This document shows positions 28,274 through 37,800 of a stretch of 64,000 nt of DNA, piece after piece. The notes under the pieces were generated by a model. The model was not told the DNA's origin. It was given only the letters and a program-made list of their open reading frames with translations, and searched no databases. The stretch comes from Anatilimnocola aggregata (GTDB lineage: Bacteria; Planctomycetota; Planctomycetia; Pirellulales; Pirellulaceae), in the NCBI RefSeq assembly GCF_007747655.1, contig NZ_CP036274.1, forward strand, positions 2,356,001 through 2,420,000, written 5' to 3'. A program made the translations under genes and the position numbers. Numbering within the stretch: position 1 is the stretch's first letter; each line of letters starts with the position of its first letter.

Positions 28274-29758
28274 CTAAGGATTGACGGTAATCGACCAGCC
28301 CAAGGGCCACGTGGGCGCGGGTTGAGCTGCCGGAGGTTGGGTGAGGACTTCCAGATTACGCAAGGCTTGGGGATTGCCGGGATTCAGTCGCAAAATGTCC
28401 CTTTGGACGGCAATGCAGGCTTCGCGATCAGTCCCATCACGCAGCAGAATATCGCTAAGGACGATGCGTGCCCAAGCCAGCTGCGGGGCGCGTGAGATCG
28501 CCTTTTCGACCAGTTGCCGGGCTTCTTTCAAGTCGCCCCGAGCGACTTTGGCCTCAGCTCGTAGCACCTGAGCGTAGGGGTCGCCCATTTCGCACTTTTC
28601 TAATTGCCGGGCGACATACTCGATATCGCCCCAGCGATGCTGCATTAGATAGGCGTAACCCAGGTTCACCCAGGCCGGAATCCAGGCCGGGTTTTCGGCC
28701 AGCAGTTCTTGAAAGACCTGTTCGGCGGCATCAAACCGTTGTGTCTCGCGATAGATGCGCCCCAGCAGAATCCGCCCCTCCCGACCATCGTGGTAGGTGC
28801 TTGCTCCGTGCAGCAGATGTTTGGAGCGTGGCGAATTGAAAAGATCCCGCAGGCACTGCTCGGCACCTCCCAGGTCATTGAAGTCGCATAGCAACTCAGC
28901 CCGGCGGGTCACAAGTTCGACATCGTGCGGAAACGACTGCAGGGCTTCGGTCGTAAATCCAAACGCCTCTTCGCGCCGACCAAGGCGGACGAGGGTTTCG
29001 ACAATCAGCGCGTACAAGCGACGAACCCAGTCGCCTCGAGATTTTACCAGTTGCAGACTCTTGAGCAGGTGCGCCAGTGCCTGGTTGGCTTGCCCGGTAC
29101 GCAAATAGGTAGTGCCTAGCAGAAACGAAGTAACCGGATTCTCAGGATCCGTGGCATAGTCCATGCGCAGCAAACGCAGATCGCGGTTCGCCTTGCGCTG
29201 GCACAATGCCGGGTCGACATAGCCCAGGTGCTCGACCCGCAGGTCGGTATGCACCAGTTCATCCCCCAACGTTTCAAGCTGTGGCGTGATCTGCTCGTGC
29301 ACGCGGCCAGTCCAACGCGCTTGCGGGTGATTGCGAAACAACCGAGTGTGTGAGATGAGGGTAGTCGGCTCGGTGCTGTGCCGGCTGCTCGAAACGGTCG
29401 TCATCACATAAAAGCGGCGCGGCGCGTTGGTGGGTTGTGTTGCTAGTTTGTCCATCAACTCGGCCAACTGAACACGATTCTGTTCGTCGATCCGATCGTC
29501 GGCATCAAGCCAGAAAATCCAGTCGCCGGTGGCCTGATCGGCAGCAAAATTGCGGGCACTGGAAAAATCATCGGACCATTCGTAGTCGAAGACCTTCGCG
29601 CCCAACGTTTCGGCTATCTCGCGGGTGCCATCCGCCGAGCCGGTATCAACAACGATGACTTCGTCGAACAGGTGCTGGACCGGTTGCAGGCAAGAACGCA
29701 GATTGGCCTCTTCGTTGCGGACAATCATGCAAAGCGAGACGCGGGGGCGCAGGTTCAC
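28274..29758 (-). CDS. Family 2 glycosyltransferase with C-terminal TPR repeats
   Basis: The N-terminal GT-A domain shows VSLCMIVRNEEANLRSCL, VVDTGSADGTREIAE, and the metal-binding DADDR. After about residue 230 come tetratricopeptide repeats (LGTTYLRTGQANQALAHLLK; LGRIYRETQRFDAAEQVFQE; AWVNLGYAYLMQHRWGDIEY). This fusion is a known type in bacteria and probably glycosylates a lipid or protein in the cytoplasm. The start is GTG at 29758, with AAGGA about 7 bases upstream, giving 494 residues; the longer frame adds 78 basic, unlikely residues. It is divergent from the PIG-L and methyltransferase genes, which may act in the same glycan pathway. Confidence 0.85.
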   Translation of the reverse strand: MNLRPRVSLCMIVRNEEANLRSCLQPVQHLFDEVIVVDTGSADGTREIAETLGAKVFDYEWSDDFSSARNFAADQATGDWIFWLDADDRIDEQNRVQLAELMDKLATQPTNAPRRFYVMTTVSSSRHSTEPTTLISHTRLFRNHPQARWTGRVHEQITPQLETLGDELVHTDLRVEHLGYVDPALCQRKANRDLRLLRMDYATDPENPVTSFLLGTTYLRTGQANQALAHLLKSLQLVKSRGDWVRRLYALIVETLVRLGRREEAFGFTTEALQSFPHDVELVTRRAELLCDFNDLGGAEQCLRDLFNSPRSKHLLHGASTYHDGREGRILLGRIYRETQRFDAAEQVFQELLAENPAWIPAWVNLGYAYLMQHRWGDIEYVARQLEKCEMGDPYAQVLRAEAKVARGDLKEARQLVEKAISRAPQLAWARIVLSDILLRDGTDREACIAVQRDILRLNPGNPQALRNLEVLTQPPAAQPAPTWPLGWSITVNP

Positions 29759-30294
29759 AGCGAGTTCCTTCGCAGCAGAATAAACAGATGCCAGATGAGG
29801 TCGGACATGACTCGTGGCCCCGCGCGGGCGAGGCTTCGCCCCGTGATTACGGGGCTGAATCGAGCATCTAGTTAGGCATTTGCCGTACCGCAGCCGCAAT
29901 TCGGTTCTGCGACTCCTGAAGTGGTACTTTCGGAGACCAATGCGACGGCGGCTGGCACCCTGCCAATCGGTCCATAAGTCAAAATCTGACAACAGCTTAT
30001 GTTCGATATGGCTGTTTTAGGCTGCTGCGATTCCACGTACATCGTTGCAAAACTCGACCTCAAGCCATCCCCCAAGAAGAGCGACGAATTGTCCGGATTT
30101 GGCCGAAGGACAGCGACAGGTTGTCGCACCTGGCATTTCGACAGAAGGTGCCAGTGGTGTTCATCTAGAGGGTGCAAAATCGTATTTAACTGCCGAAAAC
30201 AGGTTCGTTGCCTGCCCAGCAGACGAGGAGTTAGTTCGGAGCGGAACGTCATTTGCCAGAGAAATTGAGTTTTCGCACCCAGGCACACATCGGC
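29759..30294. other. Intergenic region between divergent glycan genes
   Basis: This spacer of 536 bases separates the glycosyltransferase and the PIG-L deacetylase. Open frames on both strands lack ribosome-binding sites and recognisable content. No RNA gene, repeat or strong promoter was recognised. Confidence 0.35.
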
Positions 30295-30957
30295 ATGAAC
30301 ACCAAGAATATTCTTGTTCTGGCACCCCATCCAGACGACGAAAGTCTGGGCTGCGGTGGCACCATCAAAATGTTGACGCAGGCTGGCAAGCGGGTCGATG
30401 TCATCTTCATGACCCGCGGCGAAAATGGTTTCGATGCTCCTTATCAACAGCATGAACAGGCTCGCGCGGAGCTGGCTTCCACCCGCGAGGCCGAAGCGCG
30501 GGCCGCTTGTGCAGTGCTGGGCGTGCAGGAAGTTGAATTCTTGAAAGGAGTCGACGGAGGCCTGCAGAATCAGCCTCACCTGGCGCAGTCGATTGCCTTT
30601 GTACTGAATGCTGGCAACTATCACCGTGTATTCGCACCTTGGCTTGGTGAGGCCCATCCCGATCACGCTGCCACGTTTCGCCTGTTGCAACGGGCCTTGG
30701 CTGATACGGGTTTGTCACCCTCGATCTGGCTCTACGAAGTTTGGACTCCCTTGCTGCCCACTGACCTGGTGCCGATTGATCCCACCATGGCCGCCAAACG
30801 CGAGGCCATTACGAAGCATGTCAGCCAGTTGGCGGTCCTTGACTATCTGGGCGCTTTTGTGGGACTCGCTGCTTATCGCGCGCTGAGTTGCCCTCCGTCG
30901 CACTATGCTGAAGCCTTTCTGACGGTTGACACCCAGACCTTTCTGGCGATGAAATAA
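30295..30957 (+). CDS. PIG-L/LmbE family deacetylase
   Basis: This family removes N-acetyl groups from GlcNAc-containing molecules using zinc. The signature is clear: ILVLAPHPDDESLGCGGTI with the HPDDE zinc and catalytic motif near residue 13, FMTRGENGF, and the second zinc His in GEAHPDHAATFRL. Length is 220 residues, normal for the family. The start is taken at the ATG of MNTKNILVLA; a TTG 14 codons earlier is possible. A SAM-dependent methyltransferase follows 64 bases later, so a cotranscribed pair modifying one glycan is likely. The substrate is unknown. Confidence 0.9.
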   Translation: MNTKNILVLAPHPDDESLGCGGTIKMLTQAGKRVDVIFMTRGENGFDAPYQQHEQARAELASTREAEARAACAVLGVQEVEFLKGVDGGLQNQPHLAQSIAFVLNAGNYHRVFAPWLGEAHPDHAATFRLLQRALADTGLSPSIWLYEVWTPLLPTDLVPIDPTMAAKREAITKHVSQLAVLDYLGAFVGLAAYRALSCPPSHYAEAFLTVDTQTFLAMK

Positions 30958-31021
30958 CGTGCTGTAACGCCAAGTCTCCTGCGCATTTTCCTGCTAACTT
31001 CCTCTCCCTGCTGTGCCTGCC

Positions 31022-31558
31022 ATGTTGCAACGCTTGAACTGGGGCTGCGGCCCGCACTCTCCTTATGGTTGGGTGAATTCCGATATCGAAGCGGGACCGG
31101 GGGTCGATGTCGCTGCCGACATTCGGCAAGGACTCCCCTTTCCCGATAACCACTTCGACTACATCGTGAGCATCCACGTGCTCCCCGAACTGGCCTATCG
31201 GGAACTCGACCCAGCGCTCGTCGAACTGCGACGAGTCCTGAAGCCGAACGGTGTGCTGCGGCTTTCGCTCCCCGATCTCGATTTGGCCATCAATGCTTAT
31301 CGCAGCAAAGACGTCGACTATTTCTTAATCGGCGATGAAGAGGTTCAAAGCCTGGCCGGCAAGCTGATCGTGCAGCTGCTCTGGTACGGCCGCTCGCGGA
31401 GCATGTTCACCTGGGAGTTCACGAAGGAGCTGCTCGAACGTACTGGTTATCGAGACATTACGCGCGATGCACACTTGAAAACATCGAGCGGGCTCGACGG
31501 AATTACCGAGCTCGATAATCGTCCCCTGGAAAGCCTGTTTATCGAAGCACGCAAGTAG
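31022..31558 (+). CDS. SAM-dependent methyltransferase
   Basis: This is a short class I methyltransferase of 178 residues. The SAM-binding loop is LNWGCGPHSPYGWVNSDIEA, and LPFPDNHFDYIVSIHVLPEL marks motifs II-III. It lacks extra domains. It lies 64 bases after the PIG-L deacetylase and opposite the GT2-TPR glycosyltransferase, which suggests glycan or lipid-linked sugar methylation, an inference from context. The start at ATG 31022 is preferred over the GTG three codons earlier. Confidence 0.82.
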   Translation: MLQRLNWGCGPHSPYGWVNSDIEAGPGVDVAADIRQGLPFPDNHFDYIVSIHVLPELAYRELDPALVELRRVLKPNGVLRLSLPDLDLAINAYRSKDVDYFLIGDEEVQSLAGKLIVQLLWYGRSRSMFTWEFTKELLERTGYRDITRDAHLKTSSGLDGITELDNRPLESLFIEARK

Positions 31559-31666
31559 ATTGCGCGCGATGGATGGCAGAGTTCTTGGTTGCTTGCCCCG
31601 ATCCGGGCAAAGTACCATGCAGGCTCGTTGGTACTTTATGTCACTTCTCCGCGAGGTTCATTCGCG

Positions 31667-32794
31667 ATGCTCGTTTTCCGTTGGACACTCGTAGGCTGTT
31701 TGCTTGCCGTCAGCTTGGCAACTGCCGCAGACGAGAAGAAAAAGGCCGATCCCAAAGCAAAGCCGGCCGCGAAAGCGCCCGCAGCAAAAACACCACCCAC
31801 AAAAGTTCCTGCCAAGGTCGACGACAGCGATCCGCTGAAGGGGCTGGGAGTAGCGGTCGATTTGCCTGCAATCGCGCCGGTGGGCAAATGGGCGACGCTG
31901 GGAAAGGTAACGGTCTCCGAAAAGCTGATTGTGGTGATGAGCTTGCGCTACGGCGATCGCTGCTTGGGTCCGGGCAAGAAGGTGGAACTGAAAGAACGCG
32001 ACGATGGTCGTTCCTGGCAATGCCTGGCAACGGAGCGAGAAGGAGCCGAGCCCGTGGAGATTGCGGTTTTTCGCCTGGACCAAGGGGCGCTGCAATTTGC
32101 GTGGAGCGCCGGTGCCGAACAGGTGTCAAATGCCGGTAGCCTGAAAAACGCATCGTTCGAAATCGCGGTGGCCGCTAGTAAAAAAGTGGTCGGACTGCGC
32201 AAAACGATGAGAGGGAAACCGCTGGCCCTCTCGTGGGACGAACCGACGACCGAGTACTACGAAATTGCTGATCCGCCACGGCTGGATAGCCTGCGCATCG
32301 AGATCGATATGCCGCGGGCAGAGTTCAAGAGTCGAAATGTCAGCTGGCGGCTGCTACTCGACGGCCCGGCCTTGAAAGCCTCGGGTGGAGTAGCCTGGGC
32401 CGAAGCCATTCGGCCACCGCACCTGCTCGTGAAAATCGATAGCTCATTCAGCAAATCGCTGAAGGTCACGGCGACACCCATGTTCTGGATTGCCGACCGC
32501 GAGAAGCCCCAGCGTCTGACGGCGAAGGGACTGACCACCGCGATCACGCAGCTTAACGCTTACGAAGCCAAGCTCAATCTGGCCCGCAGCAGTTTGCCCA
32601 AGGGAAAGTCAGCCAACGACGCCTCCAAAGCCCAATACGACGCGATTACGAAGGAACTGGCCGCCGTTCGCAAAGCGGGCGACGATCTCGCCTCGCTGCA
32701 AGAGTTCGTCAAGGAAATCAAGCTCGGCGGCATTCAGCTGAAAGTCTTTCAAGAGGTGGATGGGCAGACCACAACACTGCTGACGACGAAGTAG
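31667..32794 (+). CDS. Exported hypothetical protein
   Basis: The 375-residue protein has a clear signal peptide (MLVFRWTLVGCLLAVSLATAAD) followed by a Lys/Ala/Pro-rich linker of about 35 residues and a beta-rich body. Its C-terminal third has a helical, coiled-coil-like segment (AITKELAAVRKAGDDLASLQ). No catalytic motif or known domain was recognised. The start ATG at 31667 is about 10 bases after GAGG. The next gene, also exported, begins 36 bases downstream, so the two likely share a transcript. Function unknown. Confidence 0.65.
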   Translation: MLVFRWTLVGCLLAVSLATAADEKKKADPKAKPAAKAPAAKTPPTKVPAKVDDSDPLKGLGVAVDLPAIAPVGKWATLGKVTVSEKLIVVMSLRYGDRCLGPGKKVELKERDDGRSWQCLATEREGAEPVEIAVFRLDQGALQFAWSAGAEQVSNAGSLKNASFEIAVAASKKVVGLRKTMRGKPLALSWDEPTTEYYEIADPPRLDSLRIEIDMPRAEFKSRNVSWRLLLDGPALKASGGVAWAEAIRPPHLLVKIDSSFSKSLKVTATPMFWIADREKPQRLTAKGLTTAITQLNAYEAKLNLARSSLPKGKSANDASKAQYDAITKELAAVRKAGDDLASLQEFVKEIKLGGIQLKVFQEVDGQTTTLLTTK

Positions 32795-32830
32795 GCATCA
32801 CGAAACCTGGGCGCCATAAGGGCCGCAATC

Positions 32831-33352
32831 ATGATTCGCGTTTCTGCAATCCTGGTGGTTATCGGTTTGGTTGTCGCGCTTGGCGCAAATCCGACACAGA
32901 CCGATGAAGGGCTGACCGCCTTTCAGGACGCCGCCAGTTTTCAGAACAACGGCTTGTTCGACATTGCGATCGGCGAATGGAAACGAGCGATCAAGCTCTG
33001 CAAGGATCCCGAGTTGGTTCGCAAGGCCAGGATTTACTTGGGCACTTGCCATATGCAAACCAAGCAGCACGCTGAAGCGCTCAAGCAGTTCGAGCACCTT
33101 ACGGCCGGCGAACTGAGCCGCGAAAAGTCGAAGGCCGCCAACATGGACCAGCGTCGGCAAGTGCTGCTTTACATGGTCAATTGCCACGTCGTACTCAAGA
33201 ACAAAGATAAGGCAACGCAGCTTGCGGACGAGTTCAAAAAGGAATTTCCAAACGACGTCAAAGACCTGGAAGTCATGCTGGACGGCAAAGGCCTGCCGAG
33301 GAACGCCGCGGAATCCATTCAGGCAGCAGAAACGCAAGTTAAACGAAAATGA
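32831..33352 (+). CDS. Exported TPR-like protein
   Basis: This 173-residue protein starts with a signal peptide (MIRVSAILVVIGLVVALGA) and then has two or three TPR-like helix pairs: FQNNGLFDIAIGEWKRAIKL, ARIYLGTCHMQTKQHAEALKQ and VNCHVVLKNKDKATQLADEF. It is probably a periplasmic protein-binding module. It follows another exported protein by 36 bases and is followed by an inverted repeat that could end the transcript. Partner unknown. Confidence 0.72.
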   Translation: MIRVSAILVVIGLVVALGANPTQTDEGLTAFQDAASFQNNGLFDIAIGEWKRAIKLCKDPELVRKARIYLGTCHMQTKQHAEALKQFEHLTAGELSREKSKAANMDQRRQVLLYMVNCHVVLKNKDKATQLADEFKKEFPNDVKDLEVMLDGKGLPRNAAESIQAAETQVKRK

Positions 33353-33358
33353 GTCAGC

Positions 33359-33427
33359 GGTCGGGAATCATTGGCGAGCAACAGCCAATGATTATCGAAC
33401 GACGTTTTTCGCCAATGACTCCCGACC
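33359..33427. repeat. Inverted repeat between convergent genes (GGGGTCGGGAGTC family)
   Basis: The outer arms 33359-33377 and 33409-33427 are 19 bases each with one A/G difference, sharing the core GGTCGGGA(A/G)TC. An inner perfect 10-bp pair (AATCATTGGC 33366-33375 with GCCAATGATT 33384-33393) uses part of the left arm, so the two foldings exclude each other. It lies between the ends of the exported TPR gene and top6A. Related copies are at 25835 and 38223. It is probably a bidirectional terminator, a REP-like element, or both. Confidence 0.8.
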
Positions 33428-33445
33428 CCGAACCAATCGAGCTTC

Positions 33446-34594
33446 CTAATCCAGGAAGTCGTCTTCTTCCAAACGCGAGGGGACGTACTCTTCCGTGACG
33501 TAGCTGATGTCTTTGCTGATGAGGGATTCGACTTCGAGCTTGAAGCCGTTCTTCAGCATCTGATCGATTTCCTTCTGCCAGGCGGGCTTGTTCTTGAACC
33601 AGGGATACTCGGCGATCTGCTTTGCCCGTTTCACGTCCTGTTCATTCAAGCGAATCTGCACGCTGGCCGAAAGTTCGCAGCGGTCGTAGTCGCGGCTGCG
33701 CAGGCCCAGGTAGCGGCAATCGGGAATCGCCATGCGGGCCGACTCGTGGGCCAGGTTGATCGAGCCCTGCTTGATCACGCTGTAGATGTAATAGCCCCAA
33801 GGATCGTTATCGAGCACGCAATAGACGGGCAGTTCGAGTTCGTTATGCAGCCGATGCAACATGCGCCGCACACCGCGCGGAGGCTGTCCGCCGCCGTGCG
33901 TCAGAATGCAGTTATATTTCTGCCAGAACTTGTCTTCGTTGAACCGCCGCCAGACCGTGTCCTTTTCGACATGCAGGATGAACTCAGCTTTGCACTTTTT
34001 GAACTGCACAATCTCCGGTTCGACGATCGAGGGAATCGAGTAGCCACCGGAACCCATCCGCGTGCAATCGATTTCGTCGCCGCTATCGATCACCGTAATG
34101 TTCCCGACCATCGCACCCGCGTTCTTCGCATACAGGTGCAACTCTTCCCGCATCGCGGTCAGGATCACTTCGACGTCTTCGATCATCGAGTCCGATTCGC
34201 TCTGATCGTCGAAGGTCTCTTCCTTCGTTCCCGCGATCGTGTGCTTGAGCATGTAGTACAGACCGCGGAGGCTCGTCGTCTTCCCTTGCTCCAGCAGTCG
34301 TTTGCACCCACTGCCGACGAGCAGCGTTTGCATGTAGGCCTTGGCCTGCGACAGGTTAAACAGCTCGCGCTGAGTACTTCCCTTCCCCAGTTCGAGAATC
34401 TTGCGACTCTTGTTGAACGAGATGTTTGACAATGACCGCGAGCGGATATCGAGCACCGGCGGCTTCGCCTTTTCAGCGAAAGTTTCGACTTTCGTCGCCA
34501 GCTCACGCAGCGAAGTCAGTGTCTTCTTATCTTTGGCAGTGAGCACCACCGGGGCGGCAGGAGTCGCAGCAGGTCGAGCAGATTTTTTGGCCAT
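33446..34594 (-). CDS. top6A: DNA topoisomerase VI subunit A (Spo11-like)
   Basis: Topoisomerase VI is an A2B2 type IIB enzyme that passes DNA through a transient double-strand break. Subunit A makes the break. The protein of 382 residues has the CAP/winged-helix segment with the catalytic-Tyr motif SLRGLYYMLK (Y114 is the likely nucleophile by comparison with Spo11), and a TOPRIM domain with E210 in ILHVEKDTVW and the acidic pair D262/D264 in CVLDNDPWGYYI. The middle has ILTHGGGQPPRGVRRMLHRL. All key residues are present. It follows subunit B by 66 bases on the same strand, so the pair forms an operon in B-A order. An Ala/Lys-rich N-terminal extension of 20 residues is unusual. Confidence 0.94.
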   Translation of the reverse strand: MAKKSARPAATPAAPVVLTAKDKKTLTSLRELATKVETFAEKAKPPVLDIRSRSLSNISFNKSRKILELGKGSTQRELFNLSQAKAYMQTLLVGSGCKRLLEQGKTTSLRGLYYMLKHTIAGTKEETFDDQSESDSMIEDVEVILTAMREELHLYAKNAGAMVGNITVIDSGDEIDCTRMGSGGYSIPSIVEPEIVQFKKCKAEFILHVEKDTVWRRFNEDKFWQKYNCILTHGGGQPPRGVRRMLHRLHNELELPVYCVLDNDPWGYYIYSVIKQGSINLAHESARMAIPDCRYLGLRSRDYDRCELSASVQIRLNEQDVKRAKQIAEYPWFKNKPAWQKEIDQMLKNGFKLEVESLISKDISYVTEEYVPSRLEEDDFLD

Positions 34595-34660
34595 GATTAT
34601 CGTCTAATTCACTCTTAACTGGTTCGTAGTATCACTCTACAAAGAACTCCTCGCGATCCG

Positions 34661-36811
34661 TCACGCGGAAGTCCCGTCCTGCGGCACGATCAGCACTTTG
34701 TCATCGTCGAAAGCTTCAGCTTCCTCAGCGACAATCTTCTTGCCGCGGCTATCGAGTTTCATGTCCGCTTCGGCGGTCTTCTTCTTGGCGACGTTCAGCA
34801 GGCGGTCGTAGAGTTCAGTTTGCTTCTTTTCGTTGAGATCTTGGATCTCGCTCACGGCGCCTGCAACTTCTTTCAAGTAACGCAGGAAGACGCTGCGGCG
34901 CTCGCCTTCTTGCTTCACCTTGTTGCGGGCGTTGAGGTACATCTGCAAACGTCGGCCGACAGCTTGCAGCCCGAGACGCAGTTCCTTTTGAATCTCGGGA
35001 TAGCCGGCGATGGCTTCTTTCGATTCGCTGGTGAACGGCACCCAGACGCTGGCCATGTGAACCATCACACTGACGGGGCCGGTCGGCAATCCGCCGCGAC
35101 TTTGCGTCAATCCGTAGGCTCGCCAGTTGGTCCCCATTACGGCTTGGGTGATGGCACAGGCGCTCATCGAAAACTGCAGCGGCACGCGGTTGGCGTACCG
35201 CATGACTTGCATCGTCTGTCCTTCGCTGAGGTTGACGTTCCGCATGGCCGCGTGCAGCTTGGCGATCTCTTTTTTGTCGAGCTTGCCGGGGCTTTGACGG
35301 GTGCCCACACCAGCTTCGGCGATGATCTTGTCGGCTCCGTCCCCACCCACGCCATCGAAGGTGTTCATCAAGAACTGGCGAATGGTGCGGGCATCGCTTT
35401 CGGCCAGAAATGTCTGCAGCGCATCGAGCGAGACCTTTTGCGCACTCGACACGCCACCGTAGGCCAGCCCCACTTCAATTTGAAACGGGTTGCCGCGATA
35501 GACGGCAGGCGGCCGCGTATCGGCGCAATAAAACTCGCCGGGCACCACATGATGCAGCCCCTTGAGAATCAAGGGCTCACCGATGGGGCACAAGCAATCG
35601 GTCGCGGGAGCACTGATCTTGGTGTTTTGAATCGCCTGGAACAGTGCATCGGCCTCTTGTCGGCCAATTCGCTTGGGATGAGCGCGCGAACTGATCTTCG
35701 CCGTTTCGCAAATGTTGCTGGCTACCGCATTGCTGACGCGGGAAAACGACTCGGTCAAAAACTGCGTGATGGTGCTGAAGCTGTTGTCCTGCAGCATCGT
35801 CATCAAGCGGCCGAGTTCTACGCCATACGGATGCGGCTTGATTTCCTTCGGTTCGGCTGGCAGGTCGGTTGTCGAGCGCTTGTAGTGCGTCTCTTGACCC
35901 TCTGCATCTTTGTAATGAATGGTGACGTGCGGATTGGCGATCGCCGTCTGTTCGAGGTATTCATCCACGCTGCCGCGGCCGCGCACGTACTTGGCTTCAA
36001 GCTCGATGGTCACGCGGGTGCCGCTCTTCACTTCCTGCTGCGGCTTCTTTTGTCCATCGGGACCTTCCTCGGCCAGGTAGTAGGCTTCCCAATCGATCCC
36101 CTGTTTTACGAGTTGTTCATGGCCTTCTTCACCATGCGCGATATCAACGCCTTCACCCTTGCCATTGATGATCTCGGGGTGATTGCGCTTGGTATCGATC
36201 TGCAGTTCGAAGTAGTGGGCTTTTTGCTTGGGCCCGGTCTTGGAGATGATCTTCACCGGCTTGCCGGTCGTGAGCACGCCATACATGCCGGCCGCGCTAA
36301 TGCCGATCCCTTGCTGGCCGCGGCTCATGCGCAGGCGATGGAACTTACTGCCGTACAACAGCTTGCCGAAGATCAGCGGGATCTGTTTTTTGACGATGCC
36401 CGGCCCGTTGTCCTGGATGCTGACTTTGTACCGACTGTTCGTCGTCGGCTCGATGATGACCCAAATCTCGGGGACGATGCCAGCTTCTTCGCAGGCGTCG
36501 AGCGAGTTGTCGACCGCTTCCTTCACGGTGGTGAGTAGCGCTTTGCGGGGATTGTCGAAACCGAGCAGGTGGCGGTTCTTGGCAAAGAACTCGCTGACCG
36601 AGATTTCCTTCTGCTTGGTCGCCATCGTTTCGGCGTTGCTGCGACGCTTCGACGGACTTTCCGTGGGATGCTCGTCGTGGGCAGCACCATTCTCAGCGGA
36701 GCCATTAGCGGCCGCTTCACCATTCTTGCCGGCACGCTTGTTGACGAAGTCGCCGGACTCAGAGGCTTCGAAATCGAGGGACTTTTGCGCAGTCGCAGAG
36801 GCCTTGGCCAA
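34661..36811 (-). CDS. top6B: DNA topoisomerase VI subunit B (GHKL ATPase)
   Basis: Subunit B binds ATP and drives strand passage. Its 716 residues show [19 protein letters not shown], then the GHKL N-box [16 protein letters not shown] (N102), the G1 box [10 protein letters not shown] and the typical topo VI run [19 protein letters not shown]. The transducer region and a helix-two-turn-helix part follow. The first 62 residues are a low-complexity extension (Ala, Glu, Asn-rich), and the protein is longer than the archaeal Sulfolobus subunit (about 530). The start is TTG at 36811, set by a strong AAAGGAG six bases upstream. It is the first gene of the two-gene operon. Presence of topo VI in a bacterium is sporadic and suggests ancient transfer. 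Confidence 0.94.
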   Translation of the reverse strand: MAKASATAQKSLDFEASESGDFVNKRAGKNGEAAANGSAENGAAHDEHPTESPSKRRSNAETMATKQKEISVSEFFAKNRHLLGFDNPRKALLTTVKEAVDNSLDACEEAGIVPEIWVIIEPTTNSRYKVSIQDNGPGIVKKQIPLIFGKLLYGSKFHRLRMSRGQQGIGISAAGMYGVLTTGKPVKIISKTGPKQKAHYFELQIDTKRNHPEIINGKGEGVDIAHGEEGHEQLVKQGIDWEAYYLAEEGPDGQKKPQQEVKSGTRVTIELEAKYVRGRGSVDEYLEQTAIANPHVTIHYKDAEGQETHYKRSTTDLPAEPKEIKPHPYGVELGRLMTMLQDNSFSTITQFLTESFSRVSNAVASNICETAKISSRAHPKRIGRQEADALFQAIQNTKISAPATDCLCPIGEPLILKGLHHVVPGEFYCADTRPPAVYRGNPFQIEVGLAYGGVSSAQKVSLDALQTFLAESDARTIRQFLMNTFDGVGGDGADKIIAEAGVGTRQSPGKLDKKEIAKLHAAMRNVNLSEGQTMQVMRYANRVPLQFSMSACAITQAVMGTNWRAYGLTQSRGGLPTGPVSVMVHMASVWVPFTSESKEAIAGYPEIQKELRLGLQAVGRRLQMYLNARNKVKQEGERRSVFLRYLKEVAGAVSEIQDLNEKKQTELYDRLLNVAKKKTAEADMKLDSRGKKIVAEEAEAFDDDKVLIVPQDGTSA

Positions 36812-37303
36812 TTCGTACTCCTTTACCGCGATGAGTCAGATGAACACCTCGCTCGAAACCGAGCTACCAGGTTCACCGTCGCTCGAATGAGCCGGACAGT
36901 AACTGGACAATCATCGGTCGACGAGTTCCATTTCCTTCGGCGGACCGCCGCTACTGCAGACGATCCGACTCTGACATCCGCCGCCCATGGGAGAGGCAAG
37001 CGAGTCAAGCTGCGTCGAGTATATCGACTTTACCGCGCGGCTCAAAGTCGGGATGTAACGCTTCTTCCGCCCCTGCCTGCGCGGCCGGTCGCAGTTGCTC
37101 CGCATGGCACATAATGACTCACCGTTGCCGCACGCCCTAGCCGAGAAAATCCCTACGAGAACGACGTGGAAGGCACGGAACGCCACCCCTCGAACTCGCC
37201 CACCACGATTGTCCCCCACCATCTTCTGCCCCCTCGACCTGGTGCGAATGAGTCGCGCTGGTGCCGCCTGGCAGATGCCCCCGCCGTCGGAAGGAGTCGA
37301 CTC
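36812..37303. other. Intergenic region upstream of topoisomerase VI
   Basis: This 492-base spacer separates the leftward topoisomerase VI operon from a rightward exported-protein gene and must hold both promoters. Overlapping open frames in several registers have no ribosome-binding site. No RNA, repeat or strong promoter was recognised. Confidence 0.35.
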
Positions 37304-37735
37304 ATGCTGCGCTCATTGGTGCGCCCTGGATTGGCCTTGGCTGTTGTCCTCGCTGGGCTTGCTGGCTCCATGTCTGCCGCGCAAGCTGGCGATGGTCACC
37401 ACCACCCCTACTACGGCCATGACTACGCAGGTGCCGGCGGCTGCCGCACAGCCAGCAATGGCGACTGCCAATATCGTTGGTACGGCCAGCCCGACCTGTT
37501 TTACAACTACTATCAACCACCAACCTGCGGTGGCATGGGCGCGGAACTCTATCTGTCGCCCCGGCCGGTCCCGGCACACGTCGGCCACACATACATCACC
37601 TATCAGCCGCTGATGCCGCACGAGTTTCTGTATCATCACCACCGGACCTATCACCGCTATTACAACAGCGGACAAGGGTTGACCCGGACGCACGTGAAGT
37701 ACGGCACTTCGATCAAGCCCAACTGGTTCTGGTAG
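37304..37735 (+). CDS. Small exported His/Tyr-rich protein
   Basis: This 143-residue protein has a signal peptide (LVRPGLALAVVLAGLAGSMSAAQA) and a mature part very rich in Tyr and His (HHHPYYGHDYAGAG; YHHHRTYHRYYNSG), with two Cys pairs near the middle. AAGGAG 8 bases before the ATG fixes the start. The longer frame from 37166 is rejected. Metal binding is possible from the His content but unproven. It is followed after 65 bases by a second small exported protein. Confidence 0.7.
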   Translation: MLRSLVRPGLALAVVLAGLAGSMSAAQAGDGHHHPYYGHDYAGAGGCRTASNGDCQYRWYGQPDLFYNYYQPPTCGGMGAELYLSPRPVPAHVGHTYITYQPLMPHEFLYHHHRTYHRYYNSGQGLTRTHVKYGTSIKPNWFW

Positions 37736-37800
37736 TCAACGCAGCGACTGCAAATCAATAACTCCCCCCAAACCACCTTCGTCCCCCCCGGAGGATTTTT

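Noticed and set aside
29872-30690. Minus-strand open frame between glycan genes
   Set aside because: Overlaps the PIG-L deacetylase in antisense; no ribosome-binding site or family motif.
34820-36538. Plus-strand open frame of 572 codons
   Set aside because: Fully antisense to topoisomerase VI subunit B, which has clear GHKL motifs.
36911-37222. Short open frames upstream of topoisomerase VI
   Set aside because: Overlapping frames on both strands without ribosome-binding sites; arginine-rich composition typical of non-coding high-GC DNA.
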